Shown: in pieces, positions 8,429 through 17,783 of the stretch | Layout of the letters: every line of letters starts with the position of its first letter | Numbering within the stretch: the stretch's first letter is position 1 | Assembly: GCA_016700115.1 (NCBI GenBank) | Contig: CP064999.1 | Location: 5,902,412 to 5,966,411 of the forward strand | Length of the DNA stretch: 64,000 nt | Source of the DNA: Sphingobacteriales bacterium | GTDB taxonomy: Bacteria; Bacteroidota; Bacteroidia; Chitinophagales; UBA2359 | Reading direction: 5' to 3' | Notes under the pieces: generated by a model | What the model saw: the letters and a program-made list of their open reading frames with translations, nothing else | What the model was told of the DNA's origin: nothing | The model's database searches: none | Position numbers and translations under genes: made by a program

Positions 8429-9556
8429 ATGAAATCTAAGATATTAATCTTGTTGATTTGTTTCCTGCTGTTTTCATTTTGGAAAAATGGCAATTATGTA
8501 TCCGGAAACGAAGAAACACCACCACAAAACATGACCGGTGCACCGGGAACCACCGAAACCTGCCTGAGTTGTCATAGTCCAGGCACCGGAGGAAGCGGAT
8601 CAATTTTAGTAACATTTAATGCCGGAAACAATCAATACATAGCCGGGCAAACTTACCAAATGTCGGTAACCCTCAGCCATATTGGTCAAAAAAGATGGGG
8701 GTTTTCAATGGTTGCCCGTAATGCTGCAAATGAAAATGTTGGCACCTGGGTTCCCAATAACATAGATTAAGGCTTATGCAAGCAGCACACATATCGGTAT
8801 AAAAATGCCCCTGTCATGACCGATACTTATACCTTTAACTTTAGTTGGATAGCCCCATCCACAACAGGAACAGGGGATATTACCTTTTACACTGTGGGTA
8901 ACGCTGCCAATAACGACAGCAACTCTACAGGCGATTACATCTATTTTCAAATTGTAACCATTGCCGAAGTTATTCCTCAGCCAACGGTTCATTTGCGTCT
9001 GTTTTTAGAAGGTGCCCTCAACGCCGAAGCAACAGCAATGAATACAAACATTCAATCTCAGGTGCTTGAAGCCCGAAATCCGGCTAATCCCGCAGTAGTC
9101 GAAGCCCGTAAAGCTGCGTTATTGCTCAACAATGGTACTTTGCAAGATGCAGACGGTTCACCGGGAGTAACTTTTACCGGTCTCCCGACCGGAAGTTATT
9201 TTATTGCCGTAAAACATCGCAATCATTTGGCGGCAATGAGCAGTAACCCCATCACCTTACCCAATGGCAATGCCTGTGCATCAGGTAGTACCTGTGATTT
9301 GAGACTGCCTCAAAACACCCTATATGGCAATTTAATTCTTTCAGACAAAGGCAATGGTTTCTGGGCGCTTTCGTGCGGAGACGTTAATCAGGACGGTGCA
9401 GTAACATTTCACGACTTCAATTTGTGGCGAAGCAGTATCGGTTTTTTTACCGGCTATTTTTCAACAGATATAAACATGGACGGACAAACTGGCCTCCCCG
9501 ATTTTGGGGTTTTTCGACCTAATTTCGGCAAAACAACTTTGAACGAACTGAGATAG
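8429..9556 (+). pseudogene. choice-of-anchor V type protein with dockerin-like C-terminus, in-frame stop
   Basis: One frame runs from the ATG at 8429 to 9556 and is interrupted by a single TAA at 8768-8770; what follows (KNAPVMTDTYTFNFSWIAP) continues the same domain. The N-terminal half has a signal peptide and the choice-of-anchor V pattern: MTGAPGTTETCLSCHSPG, with a CxxCH motif that can bind haem, then a Reeler-like beta-sandwich. A middle beta domain follows. The C-terminal 55 residues hold two Asp-rich loops, GDVNQDGAVTFHDF and TDINMDGQTGLPDF, resembling type I dockerin calcium repeats. A Gln codon (CAA) one base away from TAA would restore the protein. As read, only a 113-residue product is made. 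IS copy 2 begins 27 bp after the stop. Confidence 0.7.
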
Positions 9557-9582
9557 TCCAAAATTTTTTTGTTTATATTTGT

Positions 9583-11076
9583 CAACAAGGCTGCCACAAA
9601 TATAAGATAAGACGGTCGTGTTTTTTCTTCTATATTATAGATATTTAAGCGACATTGACCAAATCTGTTGGCATAAACCCGTCTGCGAATTGAGTATTAA
9701 AAATTGAATCGGGCGATTTTCGTACCAATTTAATAACTGTTTTGACCGTAAAACGCGTATTACAGAGTATTTTGAGGTCTAAAATGCTAAAGTTAGGGTT
9801 ATTGTATTTAACCTGATATTGTGCCTGCAAAATTTTAGCCGTCAAGGTAGCGGTAAAGCATAGATTAACAAAATTGGTCAGATTTTTCGAGGTGTAGTTT
9901 TTGAAATCGGATAGTCCGAAAAATTGTTTGGCATCCCGAAAGTCAAACTCAATCTGAAAACGCAAACTATAATAATCTATCATAGTTTGCCAGTCGAGGT
10001 TAGGGTCGGTGGTGCAAAATTTAGAGAAGGCTACTTTTTGGGTTTTCAAATTGGTTATTTTTACTATCCCCACATTTAACAGGTTTTTGCTTAAGGATTT
10101 GTTGTAACAGGGCAGTTGCCATATCTGAGTAAGGAGACCATTTTCGGTTTTGGTGTCTTTCAGTTCTTGGTTATCAAGGTTGTTCAAATCTACTTTTTCT
10201 CCGTATTTTTGGGTCTTCCCCGATGTTTTGGGGCTACTGGGTCTGAGTAGGCATAGACGAGGGCGGCATTTACAGGCAAACGGGTAATCAGGTGAAGTCC
10301 GGTCTTTGTTACCGCAGAGAAATAATCTGCCCGAGGCATAAGCACAGTCTGCTACCATATAGGTCAGGTTGATGCCCGGTAAGCACGAAAGCAACTTGTT
10401 TAACAAGGCGGTGAATGCCCGAAAGGATGCCGTAGGATTGGGCTGCTTGGGTCGGTTTTTGCTGCCTTGCTTCCTGCCACGAACCAAACATCTGCCTTCG
10501 GCACTGCGCCGCTTGCCAGCTAATGCCTTCTTTTTCTGTTCCGCTATCCGCTTCCTGTCCCCCCTCTGTCTGTACGACTTGCTCTACCACCATCGGATAT
10601 GATTTCCGTTTCCCCACAGCTATCAGAGAAGCACAAAAAAACAAATCCCGAATATGGGGCATTTCTGAATGCTGCTCCAAAACTTCTGACAAACCATAGG
10701 TCTTGTCCCGACTTTTCCCTTCTACCACTTCTGTCTATGGCTATAATATAATTCTCCTCCGGTTGATACACCCACTCTAAAAACAACTTCATACGAATGC
10801 GCTCCCACAGGTAGTCCTCTGACATAAAACGAAACCAAGTGCGAACAGAGTAGTTACTATAGCGGCATAAACTCCGTACACTTACTCCATATCGAATACA
10901 CATAAAACAGTACAGAAAATCCCTTAATTGTAATATCTTTGCTACTGACAGGATGTCTTTATATAACTCTAAAGGCAGAATGTTGGGAGGCATATACTTT
11001 GATTTTGGGTTTGCAATTCGCAAAATTACAAAGATATCGCCTCCCTTCTTTTTTTTAATGTGTGGCAGCCATGTTG
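9583..11076 (-). mobile_element. IS4-superfamily insertion sequence, copy 2 (inverted)
   Basis: This second copy is 1494 bp in opposite orientation. Its ends match copy 1 (CAACAAGGCTGCCACA at left, complement of CAACATGGCTGCCACA at right), and the host bases ATTTGT are duplicated at 9577-9582 and 11077-11082. Because each copy has its own matching duplication, they inserted independently and do not form the ends of one composite transposon. The copies are close to identical apart from small indels, mostly in homopolymers. Confidence 0.9.
9645..10993 (-). pseudogene. transposase of IS copy 2, frameshifted
   Basis: The same transposase as in copy 1, with start ATG at 10991-10993. Relative to copy 1 it has an extra A at the first catalytic Asp (GACAGAAG against GACGAAG), two extra bases in TCAGAAGTTTTGG, seven T instead of eight, six G instead of five, an extra G in CTCGGGCAG, and one T fewer near the end, which removes the stop used in copy 1 and extends the frame to 9645. 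The missing A in CCCAAAAAT is shared by both copies. No full-length transposase can be made from either copy as read. Confidence 0.8.
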
Positions 11077-11316
11077 ATTTGTCAAATCACTTCAAAATTG
11101 TTTGATGATTTAGATACTCTAAAAACAACCGTCAACCCAACCCGGACTTAACTTTGAGCAAACAAAACCAGAAAACTCTATCAAATTTGCTTAACACGTC
11201 TAAAATTGTCATATTTTTAGTAAAATACAAATATTTTTTTAAAATTCTTGTCAACACAAATATAAAGTTCTAAATTAGCACCGACTAAACCCTGCTCTAA
11301 CCCATATTTGTTTTTT

Positions 11317-12495
11317 ATGAAAAAACTCCTACTCTTACTACTTACAATTTCCATTTATACACTTAACGCTCAAACTTCGCTTAGCGACAAGAAAACCTTA
11401 GAAGTCAATTTTTTCTCCGAAAAAATTGAAATAGCATATAGCAGTTCTATGCTACTGCCATTTAAAGGGGAGCAGAATGAACAGGCTTTTTACCGGTTTT
11501 ATCAGGATTTAAGTGCCACTAAGTACCATGTTTTGTTAGGAAACCTGTTTTACCATAAAAAGAATATGGGGTTAAACGACTGGTTATACTATCAGTTAAT
11601 CAGAAAAAGTGTACAAGCTATATTCCCTAAAGAAAACATCACTTACCATGCATTGTTTTCCTGGTTTTTATTAACTAAATCAGGCTATATAGCCGAAATC
11701 AACTATACCGGGAAAGAGGTGCATCTGGTGGTTTACAGCGATGAAAAGATATATGAAGCTGCATATCGCGATTATGGAAAAGGCTGGATGATAGATTTGT
11801 CATCGTTGGAAAAACAGCTAGAATACAGATTGATTCACAACTCTTTAAACATTTTCAAAGTTCTGAACACCGGTAAGTCGTTTTCTTTCCAGTTAAATAA
11901 GCTACCCAATTTTACTAATCCTGATCTGGAAACAAAGACATTGTCGTTTATCCACGACAACAATAGCTATAAATTTGATGTTGATATTGATAAAAACATG
12001 CTCTATATCAGGTGGAAATATCCAAATTTGCCACTTTCTGATATTGCCAAAATTCCCTTATCAGAAAATGCACAGAACTCCCTCTTGTTTTCACTGAAAA
12101 ACATTTTGAAAAATAAAAACAATACTGAAGCCGTCAGATTACTGTTGAGTTTTGTCCGCACTGCTTTTGAATATAAAACAGACATGGAGGTGTATAAAAC
12201 CCCCAATTTGGCTTTTAGCGCTGAAGAAACTTTGTACTATCCATATTCCGATTGTGAAGACAGGGCTATTTTATTCAAATATCTGGTAGAAAAACTCCTG
12301 AACACTGAAGTTTTATTGCTGGAGTTTAAAGACCATGTAACTTGTGCAGTATTGCTTCCACAACCACAAGGCAGGTCAGTTATCTATGAAAACAAGCAAT
12401 ATACCATTTGCGACCCAACCGGGCCGGGTAATCATCTAAAAATAGGAGAACTTCCCGAAGGATTGGAGAATACCCCTTATCAGGTTTCCGAATAA
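11317..12495 (+). CDS. secreted transglutaminase-like protein
   Basis: The 392-residue protein begins with a signal peptide (MKKLLLLLLTISIYTLNAQ). The last 110 residues carry a transglutaminase-like triad: Cys in YYPYSDCEDRAILF, His in FKDHVTCAV and Asp in TICDPTGPG. Such folds act as cysteine proteases, amidases or cross-linkers, usually in the periplasm. The preceding 270 residues are mixed alpha/beta without a recognised domain. The frame is open to a TTG at 11308, but the ATG at 11317 starts the typical MKK signal. A strong terminator follows, so the gene is probably monocistronic. Substrate unknown. Confidence 0.7.
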   Translation: MKKLLLLLLTISIYTLNAQTSLSDKKTLEVNFFSEKIEIAYSSSMLLPFKGEQNEQAFYRFYQDLSATKYHVLLGNLFYHKKNMGLNDWLYYQLIRKSVQAIFPKENITYHALFSWFLLTKSGYIAEINYTGKEVHLVVYSDEKIYEAAYRDYGKGWMIDLSSLEKQLEYRLIHNSLNIFKVLNTGKSFSFQLNKLPNFTNPDLETKTLSFIHDNNSYKFDVDIDKNMLYIRWKYPNLPLSDIAKIPLSENAQNSLLFSLKNILKNKNNTEAVRLLLSFVRTAFEYKTDMEVYKTPNLAFSAEETLYYPYSDCEDRAILFKYLVEKLLNTEVLLLEFKDHVTCAVLLPQPQGRSVIYENKQYTICDPTGPGNHLKIGELPEGLENTPYQVSE

Positions 12496-12520
12496 GCAAA
12501 ATATAGATTGAGTTGAACGT

Positions 12521-12568
12521 AAAAAACGGCAGTGTCGAACAAAAAAGTTGTTCCGCTGCCGTTTTTTG
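12521..12568 (+). terminator. rho-independent terminator
   Basis: CGGCAG and a longer imperfect stem pair with CTGCCG followed by six T, with an A-run in front, so it can act on both strands. The left arm begins AAAAAACGGCAGTGT, the same 15 bases as the terminator at 1371. Confidence 0.85.
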
Positions 12569-12713
12569 ATTATGCTGAACCGGCGGTTAAACATCAAAAC
12601 ATCTGGACATAGAGGAACAATGCGCTTGCAATATCATCCATAATTGCAGATGGTTCAGAATGGAAGTTCAACAACTTACCTGCAATTGAACGGCTCAATA
12701 TAACAAACCGGAA

Positions 12714-12761
12714 TTTTTGCCGGCAAAACAACACTACTAATTGGCTGATTTGCCGGCAAAA
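12714..12761. repeat. pair of TTTGCCGGCAAAA palindromes
   Basis: Two copies of the palindrome TTTGCCGGCAAAA lie at about 12715-12727 and 12749-12761, about 34 bp apart, downstream of the P450 gene and after the preceding terminator. They could be a protein-binding pair or part of a dispersed repeat; nothing decides between these. Confidence 0.35.
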
Positions 12762-12791
12762 TTAAAAAAAGCAAAAGATTCACCCCGTTTT

Positions 12792-14159
12792 TCAGAAGCT
12801 CATCCGTTTATGGATATTACGAGGAATGAGGCGAACTGTAAACCGCGGTTCGGGCCCAATCGTGGGAATGGTTTGAAACTTCAGTTCATAATCATCGGGG
12901 ACTAATTTAAAATCAACCAAGTGAACCAAAATGGCCATGGTGAGCATCATTTGCAATTCGCCCAACTGAAAACCAAGACATTTATGAGCGCCAATACCAT
13001 AAGGGCTAAGCGCGCCTTTTTGACGGTATTCGTTTCTGGGAGGCAGGTGACGGTCAATGTCAAACTCATAGGGATTGGGAAACAGTTCGGGTAAAAAGTG
13101 GGTAACGCCTTGAGCCATATACACCGTTTGTCCTTTTTCCATCCGATATCCTCCAAATTCAAAAGGCACTGCCACCGTTCGGGGTATCATAGAGGCTACC
13201 GGATAGCGGCGGAGGGTTTCCATAAGCGTGGCGTGCATAATGGGGAAATTGTTCACCTCTTTCACATCGGGCAGTCCGTTTTCAAAAGCAGCATCTACTT
13301 CTGTTTGCAAGCGTTTCAACACATCTCTATGCTTTGCCAAAGCGTAAATCATGGATGCAAGGGTATTGGTAACCGTGTCCATACCGGCAAGAAACGGGCC
13401 AATGACCGCCAACAATAATTCGGGGCGATTGAGTTCCAAGCCTTCTTCATAAACCGCTTTGAGAATATCATCCACCAAATCGGGGGTTTCGGGATTGGGA
13501 GCGGTGAGGTGTTCGTAAATAATTTTTTCGCCAAACTTATTGGCTTTTTCCTGGGCTATCAAAAACTTAGGGCGATACAAGGCAATTCGTGGCCACATTT
13601 TGACAATGTTTACATTGAGCAATGTGCGCACATAAAAAGAAAGGGGTTCATAATACTTTCCGGGGGCGCGATTGGCCAGTAAAATGCCCATTTGCTCGGT
13701 AATCAGGCGTTGGATAAACGATGCTACTTTAATTTCGCCTTTGTTTTTCAATTTTTTGAGCACCATTTTCCGGGTAATGTCGGCTACTTTGGGAATTCGG
13801 TTGGCAATCATCCTTGTCGAATAGCCGCGCATCATCACCTTGCGCATTTTAAAATGTTCTTCCCCGTCAAGAGCGACCAAAAACTTATCGGCTCCTACCG
13901 ATTTGCCGAAACTTCCCCATATTTCGCCGGTAATTAAATAATCGTTGGCGGCTCGCGACAAAAACTGATTGGCCTCCAATCCGGCTAAAAAAATAATTTG
14001 CTGATTGACCGTATTCACTTTAAAAACCGGTCCGTGTTTGTGATACTGCTCAACGATAAAATCAATCGGAGCGTTGATCAAGCTAAAAGTACTGCCGACA
14101 ATAGGCAAGCCCGATACTAAAGGGGGCTGATTGTGGTCTTTTGCATTTACAGCATTCAT
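12792..14159 (-). CDS. cytochrome P450
   Basis: The 455-residue haem-thiolate monooxygenase shows the family landmarks in order: the I-helix oxygen-activation motif AGMDTVTNT, the K-helix ExxR in METLRRYP, and the haem loop SPYGIGAHKCLGF with Cys near residue 394. The usual Phe at the start of the haem loop is Tyr. There is no membrane anchor, so it should be soluble and need ferredoxin or flavodoxin partners, which are not nearby. Substrate cannot be inferred. The frame is open to a TTG at 14213, but the ATG at 14159 gives normal family length. A minus-strand TAAATTTG box at 14274-14281 would give a leader of about 110 nt. Confidence 0.9.
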   Translation of the reverse strand: MNAVNAKDHNQPPLVSGLPIVGSTFSLINAPIDFIVEQYHKHGPVFKVNTVNQQIIFLAGLEANQFLSRAANDYLITGEIWGSFGKSVGADKFLVALDGEEHFKMRKVMMRGYSTRMIANRIPKVADITRKMVLKKLKNKGEIKVASFIQRLITEQMGILLANRAPGKYYEPLSFYVRTLLNVNIVKMWPRIALYRPKFLIAQEKANKFGEKIIYEHLTAPNPETPDLVDDILKAVYEEGLELNRPELLLAVIGPFLAGMDTVTNTLASMIYALAKHRDVLKRLQTEVDAAFENGLPDVKEVNNFPIMHATLMETLRRYPVASMIPRTVAVPFEFGGYRMEKGQTVYMAQGVTHFLPELFPNPYEFDIDRHLPPRNEYRQKGALSPYGIGAHKCLGFQLGELQMMLTMAILVHLVDFKLVPDDYELKFQTIPTIGPEPRFTVRLIPRNIHKRMSF

Positions 14160-14273
14160 TGTGGTGAATAATTTTTTATGAGTGTATGAATTGAGTTGAA
14201 ATGATACGTCCAATAAAACGGATTGATCGTTAACTTGTTTTAAACCAAGTGAACATCAATGTAGAAATTGTTG

Positions 14274-14281
14274 CAAATTTA
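14274..14281 (-). promoter_or_regulatory. -7 promoter box for the P450 gene
   Basis: The minus strand reads TAAATTTG, fitting TAnnTTTG, about 115 bp before the ATG. No convincing -33 element is seen. Confidence 0.4.
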
Positions 14282-14305
14282 GCATGAAAGCATCAATAAC
14301 TTACG

Positions 14306-15088
14306 CTAAACGGATAGTGAAGATGGTTTGCTTTTTAGCAAATTATATAAATACCCACAATAACCCAACACAATCAGGTAAATGATTTGTGGCAATGTAA
14401 TATCACCCCAAATTTTGGGGTTAATGCGTATCACTTCTAATAAGATATAAAAAATAGCACTTGCCATAAAATACCACAGCATGGTTTGACCCTGAAAATG
14501 TTTGTTTTTGTTGATGTGCAAAAGTAACAATAACAACAAGAAATAAAACATACTGTCATATAAAGGAGTGGGATGAACCGGAAGTAAAGAAGGCACCGGT
14601 CCATAAGCAAAGTGCATGCCCCAAGGCAATGCAGTAGGTACGCCATAACAGCCATCGCCCGATAACAAACACCCCTGCTTAGTTATAACTGTTAACATGC
14701 AAAGGCAAATAGCAACAAAATCGAAATATTGCCAAAAAGCAGAAACTCCCAACAGCTTTTTTCCAATCGGCGGCAGAAACAATACAATAAACAGCAAAGC
14801 CCCACACCAACTAAAATGCCCATAGTGCGGGTATTGCCACAAAACATCAATCGAACCAAATCTGCCTTTAACAAGAAAATACTCTAACATTCCCACTAAA
14901 CGCGCACCAAACAAGGCTAAAAAGCCTATATACCAAAATAACAATGTTGTACACCATAGCAGAAACCTTTCTTTTATTCCATGCTTATAATACCAACAAC
15001 CAAACAACAGCATTACCGCAACACCTCCATACTGACAAAGTGCATACCACGATACTTCAAAACCGCAAATTAACGGATTTGGTAACAT
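14306..15088 (-). CDS. Lgt-like integral membrane protein
   Basis: A 260-residue protein with about seven hydrophobic segments. It resembles prolipoprotein diacylglyceryl transferase: GARLVGMLEYF, GCLLSGDGCYGVPT, VHPTPLYDS and LLEVIR correspond to conserved Lgt blocks in the right order. However, the His-Gly-Gly position reads SWCGAL and the Arg four residues before the conserved Glu in the last block appears replaced, so residues essential in E. coli Lgt seem to be missing by my unaided alignment. It may be a specialised or inactive paralogue. It is the third gene after a lipoprotein and a metalloprotease and starts 12 bp after the latter. The ATG at 15088 is preferred over the TTG at 15097. 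Confidence 0.65.
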   Translation of the reverse strand: MLPNPLICGFEVSWYALCQYGGVAVMLLFGCWYYKHGIKERFLLWCTTLLFWYIGFLALFGARLVGMLEYFLVKGRFGSIDVLWQYPHYGHFSWCGALLFIVLFLPPIGKKLLGVSAFWQYFDFVAICLCMLTVITKQGCLLSGDGCYGVPTALPWGMHFAYGPVPSLLPVHPTPLYDSMFYFLLLLLLLHINKNKHFQGQTMLWYFMASAIFYILLEVIRINPKIWGDITLPQIIYLIVLGYCGYLYNLLKSKPSSLSV

Positions 15089-15100
15089 CAATATCAATGA

Positions 15101-16699
15101 TTATTGTAACACTGTAAATTTAACAGTCATAGCGGGTTGAAATACATTGTTTAAAAAGGGTACTGCCAAATACAATCCGGGTTTTAATGTCCCTGATGAA
15201 ATTTCTGTCAGATGAACTCCTGTCGGTAAATGCCCTTCATGTAGTACCAACACAGGTGCGCCGGTTAAATCGAACAAATGATATTGCAACTTTGCTTCTT
15301 TTTCAAGGTATATTCGCAACCAAGGACGACCTTCATACATCATTACCGACAAACTGTTTTCCTCAAAACCCCGCTTAGATGACGAGCATACACATTCACC
15401 CATGCCCGAAAAACTACTGATACTATCATAATCAAACAAGGCGGTACGAACATCTTTGTCAAGCAGCGCGCTCAACCCTTTTTGCAGGTTTTTCAATTCT
15501 AATAAAAAAGCCGATTCGCGATGAAAATCTAAAATATCAAACATCGGCAACATTTCTTCTATCCAACAACAAACGGCATTGATGTGAGCCGTAGTAATTT
15601 TTACCGAATCATTTTCGGCAAAACTATCTTCAAGCAAGGGTGTAAGGATAATTAATAAATCGTCTAAAGCATTTTGAACACCGTCATATCTACTGTCAGT
15701 AGAAGTAAAAATATCGTTTAGAGCATCGGTATTTTGCACAAACCGACGCATAAGAAGGTTAAAATTATTGCCGAGATTTTGTTCCCAAAAAAATGCCATC
15801 TCGCGGGTAGCCTCTGTAGAAAATGAACCGGGCGGTATGTAATGACAGATACTGCCGCCGCCGCCATTATTTCCTGATTGTTTTGTGCCTTTATCAAATC
15901 CATTATCAGGCCTAAAAATTTCACAGGGTGGGTAAGGAGGTGTTGCAGGGTAAAGTGCTTTTAATGCTTCTGCATCTAAATTGCTTAAAGTTCTTCTTAT
16001 TTGAGCATTCATTATATTGCCGTGCATAACATCATTGTTGATATTAGCACCGGCAGGATGGCATAAACCCAAAGCATGTCCAAATTCATGCAACATCACA
16101 GATTCAAAATCATAACAAGCATAATCTATATCAGTTTCATTAGAACCCTCTAACACATCCCATTTAACATTGTTATTAATGGCTATGTCAAACCCTTTAA
16201 ATAAAATTGTAGGGTGGTAGGGCGCATTAGTACTGCATAGATAAGCATCCTCACTTTGATATATGATACACTTTGCTAAAATCTCAAAATTATCAACAAA
16301 CTGTGTGTAATCAAATCCAATAATATTGGTATCATCGTCTTGATCAGCTATAGGAGTGGCTGAAGTAATCCCTTGAACTTGTAGCCAAGGATACGCACCA
16401 ACATTATTCCAATTCATCGCAGCAGCAGCAACTGAAATGGGAAACAAATTGCTGTTAATTTCACAACCGGATCCTATTGAAGGATTGGGGCATTCCGGTT
16501 CGGGATTCAAATAATAAGTGCTTAGATTGCTATGAACCCAATAGGGAATTTGAAATCCTTGTGTATGAAATTCTCCGTTGTTGGTTACCCATCTAAAATT
16601 AAAACAGTAGTCGCCCCACTGCCCTACTATTTGAGTAGAGAACGGGTTACAAAAACATGCAAGAAACAAAAACAGGTTAAATAATTTTAATTTTTTCAT
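15101..16699 (-). CDS. secreted matrixin-like metalloprotease, paralogue 1
   Basis: The 532-residue protein has a signal peptide, a catalytic domain (about 28-260), a linker rich in Pro and Gly, a helical region (about 290-430) and a C-terminal beta domain of about 80 residues. The zinc site is HEFGHALGLCH (His204 onwards) followed by NNDVMHG, a plausible Met-turn, and LDAEALKALYP, as in matrixins (M10) and related metzincins. The end (TGAPVLVL, LKPGLYLAV) resembles a T9SS type A sorting tail, so it is probably exported and displayed on the surface. It overlaps the upstream lipoprotein gene by 4 bp, so the two are translationally coupled. Substrate unknown. Confidence 0.8.
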   Translation of the reverse strand: MKKLKLFNLFLFLACFCNPFSTQIVGQWGDYCFNFRWVTNNGEFHTQGFQIPYWVHSNLSTYYLNPEPECPNPSIGSGCEINSNLFPISVAAAAMNWNNVGAYPWLQVQGITSATPIADQDDDTNIIGFDYTQFVDNFEILAKCIIYQSEDAYLCSTNAPYHPTILFKGFDIAINNNVKWDVLEGSNETDIDYACYDFESVMLHEFGHALGLCHPAGANINNDVMHGNIMNAQIRRTLSNLDAEALKALYPATPPYPPCEIFRPDNGFDKGTKQSGNNGGGGSICHYIPPGSFSTEATREMAFFWEQNLGNNFNLLMRRFVQNTDALNDIFTSTDSRYDGVQNALDDLLIILTPLLEDSFAENDSVKITTAHINAVCCWIEEMLPMFDILDFHRESAFLLELKNLQKGLSALLDKDVRTALFDYDSISSFSGMGECVCSSSKRGFEENSLSVMMYEGRPWLRIYLEKEAKLQYHLFDLTGAPVLVLHEGHLPTGVHLTEISSGTLKPGLYLAVPFLNNVFQPAMTVKFTVLQ

Positions 16700-17514
16700 G
16701 GCGATTGTTTTAAATTCTCTTTGTAAAACTGCTTCATGTCTTTTATTTTTTCAGTATTCCAACTGTTAGAATTAGTTACCATAGAAAATATATTCGGACA
16801 ATACTCATCATTATATTTTCCTCGTAAAAAGCCTTGACCTATAAATATTCGGGCATAATCTTGCCTGTTTGCTCTAAATAATTGTTTACTCCCTACATTA
16901 TAGTCTTCTTCATGTGTAACAGATGTAAATATTTCTTCTTCTCCGGAGGGAGTACATCCGCCTGAATACCCCCCAAATCTACTTTCTAACAGATAATTAC
17001 CTTTTTTTAACGGGAAGCGGGAATACAATACCTCTTCTACCCGATAAACATTTTTTATTCCATACAATAAACATTTAGTCGAGTCCCTTACATATATCTT
17101 TTCTGTTACGGTTCCTATAAATAGTGCATCAGACATAATTAAGATACTTATTTCAAACCAATTTAAAGATTTATAAATTGGCTTAAATTTGTCTATGGCC
17201 TCTCCTGTAATTAAAAAACGGTTAAATAAGGCTGTATCAATCCCGTTTTTAATGTAGGGTAAGTAGTGAAAAATAAAAGTACCAGAATAATCTAATTCCA
17301 AAAATCTTTTGGTATAAATACCGCTTTTAACCAAAAACTCAGCCGTTGCAGTACTGTCTTCTGGAGTAAGTACAGGAAACCCCTCATTTGGTAAATAACT
17401 ATAGTATTCACAATTGAAATAGTCGGGTTTTTGAACTTCTTCTTTTTTGCACTGCCCGCCCGCAAGCAACAAAATAGCGAAAAAGGTTGCCGATATGACA
17501 ATACTTTGTTTCAT
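16696..17514 (-). CDS. lipoprotein coupled to the metalloprotease, paralogue 1
   Basis: A 272-residue protein with a lipoprotein-like signal ending LLLAGGQC, Cys22 being the candidate lipid site; Gln at -1 is unusual, so lipidation is likely rather than certain. The mature part has scattered Cys and aromatic residues and no family I recognise. It is the first gene of the cassette, ends in a 4-bp overlap with the protease gene, and has a paralogue in the same position at 19388-20194. Constant pairing suggests that it anchors, assists or restrains the protease, but this is inference from position only. The promoter just upstream has a run of eight G. Confidence 0.65.
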   Translation of the reverse strand: MKQSIVISATFFAILLLAGGQCKKEEVQKPDYFNCEYYSYLPNEGFPVLTPEDSTATAEFLVKSGIYTKRFLELDYSGTFIFHYLPYIKNGIDTALFNRFLITGEAIDKFKPIYKSLNWFEISILIMSDALFIGTVTEKIYVRDSTKCLLYGIKNVYRVEEVLYSRFPLKKGNYLLESRFGGYSGGCTPSGEEEIFTSVTHEEDYNVGSKQLFRANRQDYARIFIGQGFLRGKYNDEYCPNIFSMVTNSNSWNTEKIKDMKQFYKENLKQSP

Positions 17515-17541
17515 GATTTTTGTAATTTAATTTATGATTTG

Positions 17542-17557
17542 CAAATATACCCCCCCC
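17542..17557 (-). promoter_or_regulatory. candidate promoter with G8 tract, cassette unit 1
   Basis: On the minus strand a run of eight G (17550-17557) is followed directly by TATATTTG (17542-17549), an exact TAnnTTTG -7 box, 28 bp before the ATG. The G-run lies in the -33/-7 spacer, so a change in its length would alter promoter spacing. The -33 region has no clear TTG. Confidence 0.55.
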
Positions 17558-17604
17558 TACTAATATAACAAATATGCATGGTCATTTTTTTGTAAAACTC
17601 TATT

Positions 17605-17771
17605 AAGCCTTTATACCAAAATAACAAGGTTGTACGCCATAAGAGAAACCTTTCTTTTATTCCATGCTTATAATACCAACTACCAAACAACAGCATCACC
17701 GCAACACCTCCATACTGACAAAGTGCATACCACGAAACTTCAAAACCGCAAATTAACGGGTTTGGCAACAT
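17605..17771 (-). pseudogene. fragment of the Lgt-like gene, cassette unit 2
   Basis: The first 50-odd residues match the Lgt-like protein closely (MLPNPLICGFEVSWYALCQY and on to TTLLFWY), then the match stops at the duplication junction and an unrelated tail follows. It is the partial end of the tandem duplication and encodes no complete fold. Confidence 0.85.
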
Positions 17772-17783
17772 CAATATCAATGA

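Noticed and set aside
4931..11076. A composite transposon bounded by the two IS copies
   Set aside because: Each IS copy has its own matching 6-bp duplication (ACTTTT for copy 1, ATTTGT for copy 2). A transposed composite would share one duplication at the outer ends only.
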